The notes beneath the pieces were generated by a model. That model searched no databases and was not told the origin of the DNA. It saw only the letters and a program-made list of their open reading frames with translations. From an uncultured Oscillibacter sp. (GTDB taxonomy: Bacteria; Bacillota; Clostridia; Oscillospirales; Oscillospiraceae), in the NCBI GenBank assembly GCA_905200545.1, contig CAJKKQ010000021.1, forward strand, positions 1 to 48,741: a DNA stretch of 48,741 nucleotides, written 5' to 3'. The position numbers were made by a program, and so were the translations under genes. Positions 31,170-39,425 of this stretch are shown here, in pieces; the first letter of the stretch is position 1; each line of letters begins with the position of its first letter.

Positions 31170-31199
31170 TTGACAAAGTGACAGCTCCGGTTTTATAAT
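31170..31199 (+). promoter_or_regulatory. Promoter of the marR-MATE operon
   Basis: Perfect TTGACA (31170-31175) and perfect TATAAT (31194-31199), spacer 18 bp. Confidence 0.8.
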
Positions 31200-31227
31200 C
31201 CCATTTGGGATTATAAAACCGGAGCTG
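31182..31227. promoter_or_regulatory. 46-bp perfect inverted repeat over the marR promoter
   Basis: 21-bp arms (31182-31202 with 31207-31227), 4-nt centre. The left arm contains the -10 box, and the right arm mirrors it on the other strand. It would be an RNA hairpin only for read-through transcripts; for the local promoter it is a DNA palindrome, probably the MarR operator. Confidence 0.65.
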
Positions 31228-31262
31228 TTTTGAAATTGACCGGATGAATATGGGAGGGTGTT

Positions 31263-31706
31263 ATGGATCGGGAATCACTGAAATTATTGGCTGACATCAA
31301 CCGCGCGGTGATCCAGTTTCGCGGACTCTATGCCGCCTGGTCGAAAGAACATGGGATCAGCTATCATGAGCTGTTGGTGCTCTATACCATCCGGGATCAG
31401 GGCTTCTGCACCCAAAAGCAGATTTGCGACAGCTACCTGCTGCCCAGACAGACGATGAATCATGTGATACTGGATCTGCGGGAGCGGGGACTGTTGGAGC
31501 TGAGTCCGGAACACGGTGTCGGGCGGGAAAAGGCCTTTGTGCTGTCGGAACAGGGAAAGGAATACGCCCAGCCTCTGCTGGAGGCCCTGAACCGGATGGA
31601 GATGCGGGCCTTGGAAACTTTTGGACGGAAGAACATCCGGTCCATGGTAAAGGCGGTCCTTTCCTATGACCAAGCTTTGCAGGAAGCCATGGGTAAGAAT
31701 GGGTGA
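31263..31706 (+). CDS. MarR-family regulator
   Basis: 147 residues. The winged helix includes SYHELLVLYTIRDQGFCTQKQICDSYLLPRQTMNHVILDLRERGLLEL and the wing EHGVGREKAFVLSEQGKEY. It precedes the MATE fusion gene by 13 nt and probably represses the operon until a toxic ligand binds. Confidence 0.9.
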   Translation: MDRESLKLLADINRAVIQFRGLYAAWSKEHGISYHELLVLYTIRDQGFCTQKQICDSYLLPRQTMNHVILDLRERGLLELSPEHGVGREKAFVLSEQGKEYAQPLLEALNRMEMRALETFGRKNIRSMVKAVLSYDQALQEAMGKNG

Positions 31707-31719
31707 GGGGAGAGTGCAA

Positions 31720-33684
31720 ATGGATAATACCAGCGCGGAAGCACAATTTTTCGGGCGTGAGAAGATCTGGAAGATCCTCTTGAAGATCGCTCCGCCCGTT
31801 ATGCTGGCACAGCTGATCCAGGCCCTTTACAACATTGTGGACAGCCTGTTTGTGGGACGGTATGCGGAGTCTGGTTTGACAGCACTTTCCATCATCTACC
31901 CCATTCAGCTTTTGATGATGGCCCTGGCCATCGGCACTGGTGTGGGGATCAATACGGCCATGGCGGCCCGGTTTGGGGTCGGAAAGAGGGCGGCAGCTCA
32001 GGAATTTGCCGGGATCGGGACACCATTGGCCGGTATTTTGTGGATCCTCTTTGCCGTACTTACCTGGCTGCTGATGCCTGCCTATGCCAGGCTTTCCTCC
32101 ACCTCACAGGAGGTGATCGGGGAGGTCGTGCTCTACGGCCGCATCGTGTGTGTGTTCAGCTTCGGGCTGTTTTTTGAGAGCATCTGGACTAAGATTCTCC
32201 AGGCGGAGGGAGATATGAAAACCCCCATGGTGGCCCAGATCCTGGGAGCAGTCACCAATATTGTGCTGGATCCACTGTTGATTTTCGGGCTTTTCGGACT
32301 GCCCCGAATGGGAATTGCCGGGGCGGCTGCGGCCACAGTGATGGGACAGGTGGTGGCGGCGCTGGTGGTGATGAAAAAGGGATTCCGGAAGTCTCCTGGC
32401 AGAGCAGTTTATCCCCGGCGCGTGGCGGAGATTTTTCGTCTGGGAATCCCAAGCATCCTGATGCAGTCTGCCTATACCGTTTACATCCTCGGCCTCAATT
32501 TGATCCTGTCCCGTTTTTCCGACCAGGCAGTGACTGCCCTGGGCCTGTACTACAAATGGCAGACTTTTTTCTTCATTCCCCTCAGCGCCATGCAGACCTG
32601 CATTGTGCCTATCGTCAGCTTCAATTATGCTGCCCGTCGCATCCACCGCTGCAAGGTGACGCTGATGACCGCTGTGCTGTTCGGCATGGCGCTGATGGCG
32701 GTGGGAACGCTCTGCTTTGAAGCCATTCCGGCGCCTATGCTCCGGGTGTTTACTTCGGATGAGCGGGTGGTGGAGATCGGCCGCCTGGGTTTTCGCTTTA
32801 TCGGTGTCAGCTTTATCCCTATGGTCACCTCTCTGGTTTTCCCGGTGTTTTTCCAGGCGGTGGGCGCTGCGGTGAAGAGCTCCCTTTTGACGGTGGTGCG
32901 GACAGTGGTGCTGTTTGTGCCTCTGGGTGCCCTGTTTGCACAGTTTGGACTGGAGTGGTTCTGGTTGACCTTTCCGGTCACAGAGACCCTGACCAGCCTT
33001 TTGGGTGTGGTGTACTACCGGCAGTTCCTGGCCCATCCCTATGTAAGGAACGCTCCGCTGATGGATCAGGAGCATCCTGTCACCATTATCCAGCCCTCGC
33101 GCCCCGGCGTCATCATCACCATCGCCCGGGAGCACGGCTCCTCCGGCAAGGAGATCGGCAGGCAGGTTGCGGAGCGGTTGGGCATCCCTTTCTACTACAA
33201 GGAAATGACGGCACTGGCCGCTCAGGAGAGCGGGCTGGATCGGGAATTCATCTCCGGCCTCAACCGCAATGCGCCCAAGGCGCTGTATAATCTGTACCTG
33301 AGTACGAAAGTGGTTCGCCTTGCAGTAGTGGCCCAGCATCAGATCATTGAGAAGATCGCCCAAAGCGGCAGCTGCGTCATCGTGGGCCGGGCAGCAGACT
33401 ATGTGCTGCGGGATCACGCGGATGTGGTGAAGATCTTTATCCGCGCGTCCAGGGATTACCGCATTGGTCGGGCCATGGAGGTCTACGGAGATACCCGGGA
33501 GGAGGCAGAGGAAAATATCCGCCGCTCCGATAAAGCCAGAGCTGCCTACTATCACCACATCTCCGGAAAGCGCTGGGGTGATCCGGCTAATTACGATCTG
33601 GTGGTGGATTCCTCCCAGGGTGTTCGTCCCGCAGTGGAAGAGATCCTTCAGTATCTGAATTCCTGTGTTTTGCCGCAGCAATGA
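31720..33684 (+). CDS. MATE efflux transporter fused to a cytidylate-kinase-like domain
   Basis: 654 residues. Residues ~1-450 are a MATE (NorM/DinF superfamily) antiporter with 12 helices: PPVMLAQLIQALYNIVDSLFVGRY and FGLPRMGIAGAAAATVMGQ are typical. After a short linker, residues ~460-654 are a complete cytidylate-kinase-like domain (VIITIAREHGSSGKEIGRQVAERLG, FYYKEMTALAA, RAAYYHHISGKRWGDPANYDLVVDSS), paralogous to the free protein at 25253. A normal MATE protein has about 450 residues. The frame is open through the junction with no sign of a frameshift, so the fusion is real. A cytoplasmic nucleotide-binding domain could regulate or modify the exported substrate. The start at 31720 follows GAGGGGAGAG. 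Confidence 0.88.
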   Translation: MDNTSAEAQFFGREKIWKILLKIAPPVMLAQLIQALYNIVDSLFVGRYAESGLTALSIIYPIQLLMMALAIGTGVGINTAMAARFGVGKRAAAQEFAGIGTPLAGILWILFAVLTWLLMPAYARLSSTSQEVIGEVVLYGRIVCVFSFGLFFESIWTKILQAEGDMKTPMVAQILGAVTNIVLDPLLIFGLFGLPRMGIAGAAAATVMGQVVAALVVMKKGFRKSPGRAVYPRRVAEIFRLGIPSILMQSAYTVYILGLNLILSRFSDQAVTALGLYYKWQTFFFIPLSAMQTCIVPIVSFNYAARRIHRCKVTLMTAVLFGMALMAVGTLCFEAIPAPMLRVFTSDERVVEIGRLGFRFIGVSFIPMVTSLVFPVFFQAVGAAVKSSLLTVVRTVVLFVPLGALFAQFGLEWFWLTFPVTETLTSLLGVVYYRQFLAHPYVRNAPLMDQEHPVTIIQPSRPGVIITIAREHGSSGKEIGRQVAERLGIPFYYKEMTALAAQESGLDREFISGLNRNAPKALYNLYLSTKVVRLAVVAQHQIIEKIAQSGSCVIVGRAADYVLRDHADVVKIFIRASRDYRIGRAMEVYGDTREEAEENIRRSDKARAAYYHHISGKRWGDPANYDLVVDSSQGVRPAVEEILQYLNSCVLPQQ

Positions 33685-33727
33685 TCTTTGCCTCAGTAAG
33701 AGCAGGTGCGGAGATGAAAAGGAAAGG

Positions 33728-33757
33728 AGACTGCCCCCAACGGGGGCAGTCTTCTTG
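33728..33757. terminator. Terminator after the MATE fusion gene
   Basis: 11-bp stem (33728-33738 with 33742-33752), loop AAC, T-rich end. It is convergent with the next gene. Confidence 0.8.
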
Positions 33758-33803
33758 TGCGCTAAAACGGTTGTGGCTGTCAAGGGGCGGTGCCTTTGCC
33801 GCC

Positions 33804-34811
33804 TCACTCCACTTCACGGATGGAAACGGGCCGGTGCTCCTGCAGGGAGCGGGCGGCGGCCACAGCCATCAGAACCGGATACAGTCCGTCCATTCCGGTG
33901 ACCGGCGGCTGGCGATCCTGAATCACCGCGTCGGCAAAGGCCTGCATCTCTGAGACGAAGGCACCGGTATAACGGTCCCACATGACGTGATAGGCGGTGT
34001 CGGTGACACAGCCCTCCTGGTTCCAAAGGGCCGCCGTGGTAGGCACGTCGTTGCCGTCCATGGCGCAGCCCCGGGAGCCGAAGACTTCCACCCGCTGGTC
34101 ATAGCCGTAGACCGCCCGGCGGCTGTTGTCAATGACGCCGATGGCGCCGTTTTCAAACCGCAGCGTCACCACGGCGGTATCCACGTCTCCCGCCTCTCCG
34201 ATGGCCGGATCCACCAGCACGGAGCCGCAGGCGCTGACCTCCGTTACCTCCGATCCCGCCAGGAAGCGGGCCATATCGAAGTCGTGGATCATCATGTCGC
34301 AGAAGATGCCGCCGGAGGATTTCACGTAGGCGATGGAGGGGGGCTCCGGATCCCGGGAGCTGATCTTTACCAGATGCACCTGGCCCACTTTCCCCGCCCG
34401 GACCATATCGTAGACCGCCCGGTGATTGTGGTCAAAACGGCGGCAGAAGCCGACCTGCAGCTTGACTCCGGCCTGATCGGCTGCGGCGATGGCGGAGCGG
34501 ACACGGCCGATGTCATAGTCGATGGGCTTTTCGCAGAAGATGTGCTTTCCCGCTGCTGCCGCCTGGTGGATGAGATCCGCGTGGGTGTCGGTGGAGGAGC
34601 AGATCAGTACCGCCTGGATCTCCGGATCCCGGAAAAGCTCCTGGGGATCCTTGCAGGTGTAGGGGATTCCCAGCTCCTTGGCAAACTGCTCCATCTCCGG
34701 ATTCATAAAGGGATCGGCGATGGATTTGATCTGCAGCTGCGGTACAAAGCGGGTGATGTTTCTGGCGTGGACCTTGCCGATTCTTCCGGCCCCAATGATT
34801 CCGATTTTCAT
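33804..34811 (-). CDS. Inositol 2-dehydrogenase-type oxidoreductase (Gfo/Idh/MocA)
   Basis: 335 residues. The N-terminal Rossmann motif is MKIGIIGAGRIGKVHA. FCEKPIDYD supplies the conserved EKP Lys of the catalytic site, and the C-terminal part includes GGIFCDMMIHDFDMARFL with the His-Asp pair used in myo-inositol dehydrogenases. It is closest to IolG-type enzymes. The start at 34811 follows GGGAGG and matches the family start. Its partner gene upstream is a TIM-barrel isomerase, so a polyol or sugar catabolic pair is likely, under the LacI-type regulator. Confidence 0.88.
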   Translation of the reverse strand: MKIGIIGAGRIGKVHARNITRFVPQLQIKSIADPFMNPEMEQFAKELGIPYTCKDPQELFRDPEIQAVLICSSTDTHADLIHQAAAAGKHIFCEKPIDYDIGRVRSAIAAADQAGVKLQVGFCRRFDHNHRAVYDMVRAGKVGQVHLVKISSRDPEPPSIAYVKSSGGIFCDMMIHDFDMARFLAGSEVTEVSACGSVLVDPAIGEAGDVDTAVVTLRFENGAIGVIDNSRRAVYGYDQRVEVFGSRGCAMDGNDVPTTAALWNQEGCVTDTAYHVMWDRYTGAFVSEMQAFADAVIQDRQPPVTGMDGLYPVLMAVAAARSLQEHRPVSIREVE

Positions 34812-34837
34812 GATGTAAGACCTCCCATAAGATATGT

Positions 34838-35623
34838 TCAATACTGCATGATCGTTTGGACTGCCTGAGCAGTAGTTTCTGCCGGAATCAGCTCAAAGCC
34901 CACCAGACCCGTGTAGCCGGTTTCTTCCAGACAGGAGAAGACCTTGCGGTAGTTAATCTCCCCGGTGCCGGGCTCGTGGCGGCCGGGGGCATCGGCCACA
35001 TGGATATGGCCGAACTGATCGCCGTAAGTACGGATATTGTCGCACAGACTCCCCTCATTGAGCTGCATGTGATAGACGTCGTAGAGAACCTTCAGCATGG
35101 GGGATCCGATGAGCCTGGTCATTTCCGCCGCCATACGGGTGGTGGTGAGAAAATTGCCACGGTGATCGGTGGTGATGTTCAGGGGTTCCAGATTCAAGCG
35201 GATACCGGATTCCTCCGCCAGATCTGCACAGGAACGGAGATTGTCGAACATGGTGCACAGCTTCACCGTGTCGCTGAGCTCCGGATAGCTGTTGAGCACC
35301 ACGCCGCCTTCTCCCAGTCCGTTGGAATGGATGGTGAGCGAGCGGGCCCCCACCTCCCGGGCTGCCGCAATGCTGCGCCGAAGAAAGGCCAGATAAGCTT
35401 CTTTTTGGCGGGGGTCGATGAGGGAGAGCTCCGCATCCCCGTTGAATCCGGCTATCCCCACGCCGGCATCCTCTGCCGCCTGCCGGACAGCCCGGAGATC
35501 CTTGTCCGTCCAGCTCCAGAATTCCACATAGGTGAAGCCGTCTTGTCCGGCTGCCCGGAACCGCTCTAAAAAGGGCAGTTCCTGATACATGGGTTCAATA
35601 CAGGCCGATTTCTCAAACACCAT
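34838..35623 (-). CDS. Hydroxypyruvate-isomerase-like sugar isomerase (TIM barrel)
   Basis: 261 residues of the Hyi/IolE/IolI xylose-isomerase-like superfamily. Metal-binding residues appear in LNLEPLNITTDH, LYDVYHMQL, GHIHVADAPGRHEPGTGEINY and VGFELIP, which match hydroxypyruvate isomerase closely. It is the first gene after the divergent operator, 26 nt before the dehydrogenase. The substrate may be a keto-inositol or sugar intermediate and not hydroxypyruvate itself. Confidence 0.85.
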   Translation of the reverse strand: MVFEKSACIEPMYQELPFLERFRAAGQDGFTYVEFWSWTDKDLRAVRQAAEDAGVGIAGFNGDAELSLIDPRQKEAYLAFLRRSIAAAREVGARSLTIHSNGLGEGGVVLNSYPELSDTVKLCTMFDNLRSCADLAEESGIRLNLEPLNITTDHRGNFLTTTRMAAEMTRLIGSPMLKVLYDVYHMQLNEGSLCDNIRTYGDQFGHIHVADAPGRHEPGTGEINYRKVFSCLEETGYTGLVGFELIPAETTAQAVQTIMQY

Positions 35624-35644
35624 GGTGATCCCCCTTTAATTTTA

Positions 35645-35675
35645 GTGTGCAAAGCACATTGTGTGCTTTGCACAC
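35645..35675. promoter_or_regulatory. Double operator for the LacI-type regulator
   Basis: Perfect 14-3-14 inverted repeat. Each arm is itself a near-palindrome, TGTGCAAAGCACA (35646-35658) and its complement (35662-35674). It begins at the -10 box of the isomerase/dehydrogenase promoter. Confidence 0.75.
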
Positions 35676-35704
35676 ATTATGGCAAACTTGTTTCGTTTTG
35701 TCAA
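35676..35704 (-). promoter_or_regulatory. Promoter of the isomerase-dehydrogenase operon
   Basis: On the minus strand TTGACA (35699-35704) and CATAAT (35676-35681), 17-bp spacer, abutting the double operator. Confidence 0.65.
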
Positions 35705-35743
35705 GAGGGGCGGAAAAATTTCTGGAGCGCTGAAAAAAGGGCG

Positions 35744-35772
35744 TTGCATCAGAAAAGAAGATATGGTACAAT
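35744..35772 (+). promoter_or_regulatory. Promoter of the lacI-type gene
   Basis: TTGCAT (35744-35749) and TACAAT (35767-35772), 17-bp spacer, about 45 nt before the GTG start. Confidence 0.7.
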
Positions 35773-35782
35773 CAAAAAAACA

Positions 35783-35796
35783 TGTGCAAAAGCACA
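35783..35796. promoter_or_regulatory. Third operator copy, autoregulatory
   Basis: TGTGC-AAAA-GCACA, the same motif as in the double operator with one extra A, placed at about +5 of the lacI-type transcript. Confidence 0.65.
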
Positions 35797-35816
35797 CAAG
35801 ACAGGAGGCGCAAAAC

Positions 35817-36854
35817 GTGGGAAAGCGTCCGACAATTCAAATGGTGGCGGAAATGGCAGGGGTATCCCGGGGTACCGTGGATCGGGTGCTCAATGGTCGC
35901 TCCTATGTCAGTGCTCAGGTGCGTCAGCGGGTACTGGCTGCCCTGCAGGAGACAGGGTATATCTCCAGCAGGGAACACCATCAGCAGGCGCTGCAGTCGG
36001 CCACCGCTTTGCTGACGCTGGGCGTTCTGCTGCCCAACTGGGAAAATCAGTTCCGCTCGGAGGTGGAGCAGGGGATTCGCATGGCCCGGGAGGAACTGGA
36101 GGATGCAGGGGTTCGGGTTTTGGTGCGCCGCTGCCGGACGGATCTGCCGGGGGAGGCACTGGAGCTGCTGGAGGAGCTGGTGAAGGAAGGTGCTGCCGGG
36201 CTTTCCATCTGTGCCGTCCATGACCGGACTGTGGAGGCCCGGGTGGCGGAGCTGGTGGATGCCGGCATTCCCTGCATTACCTTCAACTCCGACCTGCCGG
36301 ACAGCCACCGGGTCTGCTTTGTGGGACAGGACGTGTATCAGACCGGCCGGGTGGCTGCGGAGCTGATGGGAAAATCCGTGGTATCCGGGGCCCGGATTCT
36401 GGCCACCGTGGGAAACCAGAAGTTTGACGGCCATCAAAAGCGCCTGCGGGGGTTTCTGGATCGTATGGAGGAACTGGGCTTTTGCCGGGACGGCATCCTG
36501 GTGCGGGAGACCTTCAACGACTACGGTACGACCGTGCAGGTGGTCTCCGAGACACTGGCAGAGTATCCGGATCTGGCGGGAATCTACATGGCAAACCTCA
36601 GTGTGTCCGGCTGTGTGGAGGCAGTCAGGGCAGCGGGGCGGACAGGGCAGGTTCGGGTGATCTGCCATGATATCAACGAGGGGATCCGCCAGCTTCTGCT
36701 GAGCGGCGGTGTGGACTATACGATTCCACAGGACTTCGTGCAGCAGGGCTACGCCCCGGTTATGCTGCTCAAGGATCTGCTGCGCAAGGGGAAGATGGAG
36801 GATTTCGCCCGCTTTGCCAGCAAGATCGGAATTCTTTGCCGGGAAAATCTGTAG
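35817..36854 (+). CDS. LacI-family regulator
   Basis: 345 residues, GTG start at 35817 with AGGAGG 8 nt upstream. The N-terminal helix-turn-helix (GKRPTIQMVAEMAGVSRGTVDRVLNGRSYVS) is followed by a type I periplasmic-binding-like sensor domain (LGVLLPNWENQF..., FVGQDVYQTGRVAAELM). GTVDRVLN replaces the usual TVSRVLN, a change seen in a LacI subgroup with sugar-binding domains like RbsB. It probably represses the divergent isomerase/dehydrogenase operon and itself. Confidence 0.92.
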   Translation: MGKRPTIQMVAEMAGVSRGTVDRVLNGRSYVSAQVRQRVLAALQETGYISSREHHQQALQSATALLTLGVLLPNWENQFRSEVEQGIRMAREELEDAGVRVLVRRCRTDLPGEALELLEELVKEGAAGLSICAVHDRTVEARVAELVDAGIPCITFNSDLPDSHRVCFVGQDVYQTGRVAAELMGKSVVSGARILATVGNQKFDGHQKRLRGFLDRMEELGFCRDGILVRETFNDYGTTVQVVSETLAEYPDLAGIYMANLSVSGCVEAVRAAGRTGQVRVICHDINEGIRQLLLSGGVDYTIPQDFVQQGYAPVMLLKDLLRKGKMEDFARFASKIGILCRENL

Positions 36855-36962
36855 CAACAAGGCGGAGCTTGGGGGAAAGCTGCCGCTCCCGGGTCCGGTT
36901 CCAGCGGGGGATGTCTTCCCGGGGGAGTTTCGTGGTGAGGGAATCTCTTTTTTAGAATTAGG

Positions 36963-37001
36963 AAATGGAGGCGGTCTGGAAAACCAGACCGCCTCCATTT
37001 T
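36963..37001 (+). terminator. Terminator of the lacI-type gene
   Basis: 17-bp perfect stem (36963-36979 with 36984-37000), loop AAAA, with A and T runs at the ends so it can work in both directions. Confidence 0.85.
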
Positions 37002-37039
37002 GTTCTTGCTCCAGAGACTTTCGCGGAAGCGAAAGGAAT

Positions 37040-37440
37040 AGCCACCCACTCTGCGAGTGAGGTTAAAAATTCAAAAAGAGCCGTACCGGTGGTAGAATGA
37101 TGGATGTTCAGACCATCAAAAAGCCAAGAAAGCCGGTGAGGTTCTATGGCGGACAGTTAGCATACAGCAAATGGGTATGCGAGAAGAAGGGTGTAGCGAT
37201 CCAAGTGGTACCGGATCATATTCATCTGCCAGGGCATCTAGGAGAAGGCATTGAGGAAGTATATTCAAGAGCAAGAGAAACAGGCGCAGATAGAAGATCA
37301 AATCCGCACGAAAGAGTATGAAAATCTTTTTAAGGGTCGTGTGAAATGGCTTAAACAGAGTGAAAGCCAGCGTTATTTGGACGCTGGCATCACGATGCCC
37401 TTTTGGGGCTTGTTCGAGCCATGCGTTTCACGCATGGTTT
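37040..37440 (+). pseudogene. IS200/IS605-type remnant (Y1 transposase fragment)
   Basis: Two pieces in different frames match TnpA of IS200-like elements. The first has CEKKGVAIQVVPDHIHL, with the HUH-type His-x-His; the second has RKYIQEQEKQAQIEDQIRTKEYENLFKGR, the C-terminal helix region. The middle, including the catalytic Tyr region, is deleted and there is a frameshift. Subterminal hairpins remain: a CACTC...GAGTG type near 37046 and CCATGCG/CGCATGG at 37419-37437, as at IS200 ends. Not functional by itself. Confidence 0.65.
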
Positions 37441-38477
37441 TAGCTGGTTTTATCCGCCAAAGAACGGGCGGAATCGCGATTTCGTTTATTGGCAAGATGG
37501 TTTTTCCGGTACTCCGTTGGCAGCAGCTGCGTCACATCCTTGAAAGCCTTGGTAAACTTTCCTTGGCTGCCGTATCCCACCTGTTCCGCAATGGAGGCGA
37601 TGCTGTCGTCCCGTTCCCGCAATAACTCCATGGCCCGGTGTATCCGGTATTCTTTCATGTATGTGGCGATGGGGAGACCGTATACGGTTTTGAATACCGC
37701 TTTCAAGGTGGAGGTATTCATAAGATAGCGCTTGGAAAGGTCTTCGATGGTGAACCGTTGATCCAGATGCTCTGTGAGAAGCTTATGGATGTCCTTGATC
37801 TGTTCCGTCTGCCGGGAGAAATACTGAGTCAGTTCCTTGCCGCCGGTTTGATATTGGCTGAGGTAGAGCAGCAGTTCCTGGACTTTCAGCTGCAGGTATG
37901 GCAGACGCAGGGAGGGCTTCGCCGTGTACAGCGGCTGAAAGATCCCTTCCAGTTCCGGAGAGGAGGGCAGTGCCGCGGGCTTTCCGGAGCAGAATGCGGA
38001 TTGCAGGGTTTTCGGGTCAAACGCCGCCGCCTGTAAAATGCCGGGGCGGTCTGCAGCCAGACGCCGGAGATCAACAGAAATGGAAAGGCCTTCTCCATAG
38101 CCCAGGGGAAACATCATGGCCGAGTCTGCGCAGCAGGCCGCACTGTGAACGGTCATATCTCCGGAGCCCAGATAAACGGCGGTATCTCCCTGCATGTTCC
38201 AGCCGATTCGCCCGTTTCGGCAGTAAAAGATCTCAAGCACATGGACGGAGGCTTCATGCTGAAACCGCACTTGCTGTGCCACGAACACGTTATAAGATGC
38301 CTCGATGCCTGGAAGAACGGAATAGGCCTCTATTCGGCCTTTTCCATCGGTCCGGGCCTGAAACTGATCTGACAAAAGCGTGTGATCCGGCAGGGAAGTG
38401 TGGCATATGATGCTGAGATTCCCTGCTGCGACGTCTGTCAGCAGGCGTTCTGCGTGAACCGGTTCCCCGTGTTTCAT
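37440..38477 (-). CDS. AraC-family regulator
   Basis: 345 residues. The C-terminal double helix-turn-helix (about 235-330) has FTIEDLSKRYLMNTSTLKAVFKTVYGLPIATYMKEYRIHRAMELLRERDDSIASIAEQVGYGSQGKFTKAFKDV in family order. The N-terminal ~200 residues resemble siderophore-type AraC sensors (PchR/YbtA group) but have no clear ligand motif. Its ATG overlaps the arsR-type stop by 4 nt, so the two regulators form one unit. The last codons run into the IS200 remnant boundary. Confidence 0.88.
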   Translation of the reverse strand: MKHGEPVHAERLLTDVAAGNLSIICHTSLPDHTLLSDQFQARTDGKGRIEAYSVLPGIEASYNVFVAQQVRFQHEASVHVLEIFYCRNGRIGWNMQGDTAVYLGSGDMTVHSAACCADSAMMFPLGYGEGLSISVDLRRLAADRPGILQAAAFDPKTLQSAFCSGKPAALPSSPELEGIFQPLYTAKPSLRLPYLQLKVQELLLYLSQYQTGGKELTQYFSRQTEQIKDIHKLLTEHLDQRFTIEDLSKRYLMNTSTLKAVFKTVYGLPIATYMKEYRIHRAMELLRERDDSIASIAEQVGYGSQGKFTKAFKDVTQLLPTEYRKNHLANKRNRDSARSLADKTS

Positions 38478-38860
38478 GCCGGGCCTCCTTTATACGGAGA
38501 GCCTGCCGGGCAAGTGATGGCCACCATCTGTTCGATCATATGGTGGAGGAGCTGCGCGGACATAGACGAAGAGGCTTTGTAATAGACCTCTTTTCCTTCC
38601 CGGCGGCTGACGATCAGATTGGCGGCCTTGAGCTGTTTGAGATGGTGGGAGATTGCGGGGCTGCTCATGTTCACCATGGCGGAGAGGTTGATGACACATT
38701 CCTCACAATGGCATAACAGCCAGAAAATACGGATCCTGCTGCCGTCACTGAGCTGTTTGAAAATATTTGCAGCAGTTTGAAAGTCATCTGTGCTGGGCAT
38801 GTTCTCCAGCTCTTGTTCCACGGCTTGCCCGTGGTTATGGGGCAACTGCATGTTTGACAT
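38474..38860 (-). CDS. ArsR/SmtB-family metal-type regulator
   Basis: 128 residues. The winged helix has MSSPAISHHLKQLKAANLIVSRREGKEVYYKA. The alpha3 region, where ArsR/CadC proteins place their ELCVCDL metal site, reads LLCHCEECVINLSAM, giving a Cys-x-Cys-x2-Cys set, so a soft metal or a thiol oxidant may be sensed. The start at 38860 follows AAAGGAGG. Its link to the metal exporter at 46.2 kb is only a possibility. Confidence 0.88.
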   Translation of the reverse strand: MSNMQLPHNHGQAVEQELENMPSTDDFQTAANIFKQLSDGSRIRIFWLLCHCEECVINLSAMVNMSSPAISHHLKQLKAANLIVSRREGKEVYYKASSSMSAQLLHHMIEQMVAITCPAGSPYKGGPA

Positions 38861-38924
38861 GAGCGTTCCTCCTTTCTTCAAAAGCATATCATATGATGAA
38901 GAAATTTGGAACCCAATGCAGAAT

Positions 38925-39263
38925 TTATTGGGCGTCGTGGGTGTAATCCAAAATACGGATGTTCTCTCCCACTTCTTTTTGCACCAATTCCTTCATGCGT
39001 TTGGCAAAGGGGCAGGGGTATCCGATGGGGGTTCCCTTCTGAATACAAGAGGTAAATGCGATGGTGTCGGCCCCCTGGGCCACCAAGGAGCGGGCGCGGA
39101 GCACTACCTTTTTCCCGGGACAACCGCCGCAGTTGATAAAGCCCACCACTTCGACCTCATCTTCTCCCCGGAATGCGCCTGCACGGGCACGGACCGTCTG
39201 AAAATCACCGGTGCCGGGGCAGTAATCCTCTGTCTGCATACAACGAATCATTCCGACCTTCAT
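38925..39263 (-). CDS. CGGC-domain protein
   Basis: 112 residues with the family's name motif in INCGGCPGKK (residues 44-53) and further Cys in MIRCMQTEDYCPG, FTSCIQKG and GYPCPFA. CGGC-domain proteins are small presumed metal- or Fe-S-binding proteins of unknown function. The Cys pattern is complete. It lies between two regulators (ArsR-type and Rrf2) on the same strand. Confidence 0.85.
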   Translation of the reverse strand: MKVGMIRCMQTEDYCPGTGDFQTVRARAGAFRGEDEVEVVGFINCGGCPGKKVVLRARSLVAQGADTIAFTSCIQKGTPIGYPCPFAKRMKELVQKEVGENIRILDYTHDAQ

Positions 39264-39425
39264 AACGAGCCATTCCTTTCTGCGTCTGTTTTTTGGATCA
39301 TAACCTGCTCCAGTATAGACCTGTCAGAAAAGGGCGTATCGCCCGTTTGGAAGATTTTTTCGCCCAAAGGGAAATCCTTGGGCAGGAAGAGGGGGATCCC
39401 ACCCCCGATCTGGAAGGGGAGCGCC

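Noticed and set aside
32104..33807. 567-residue minus-strand frame opposite the MATE fusion
   Set aside because: No motifs; the plus-strand protein is recognised over its whole length.
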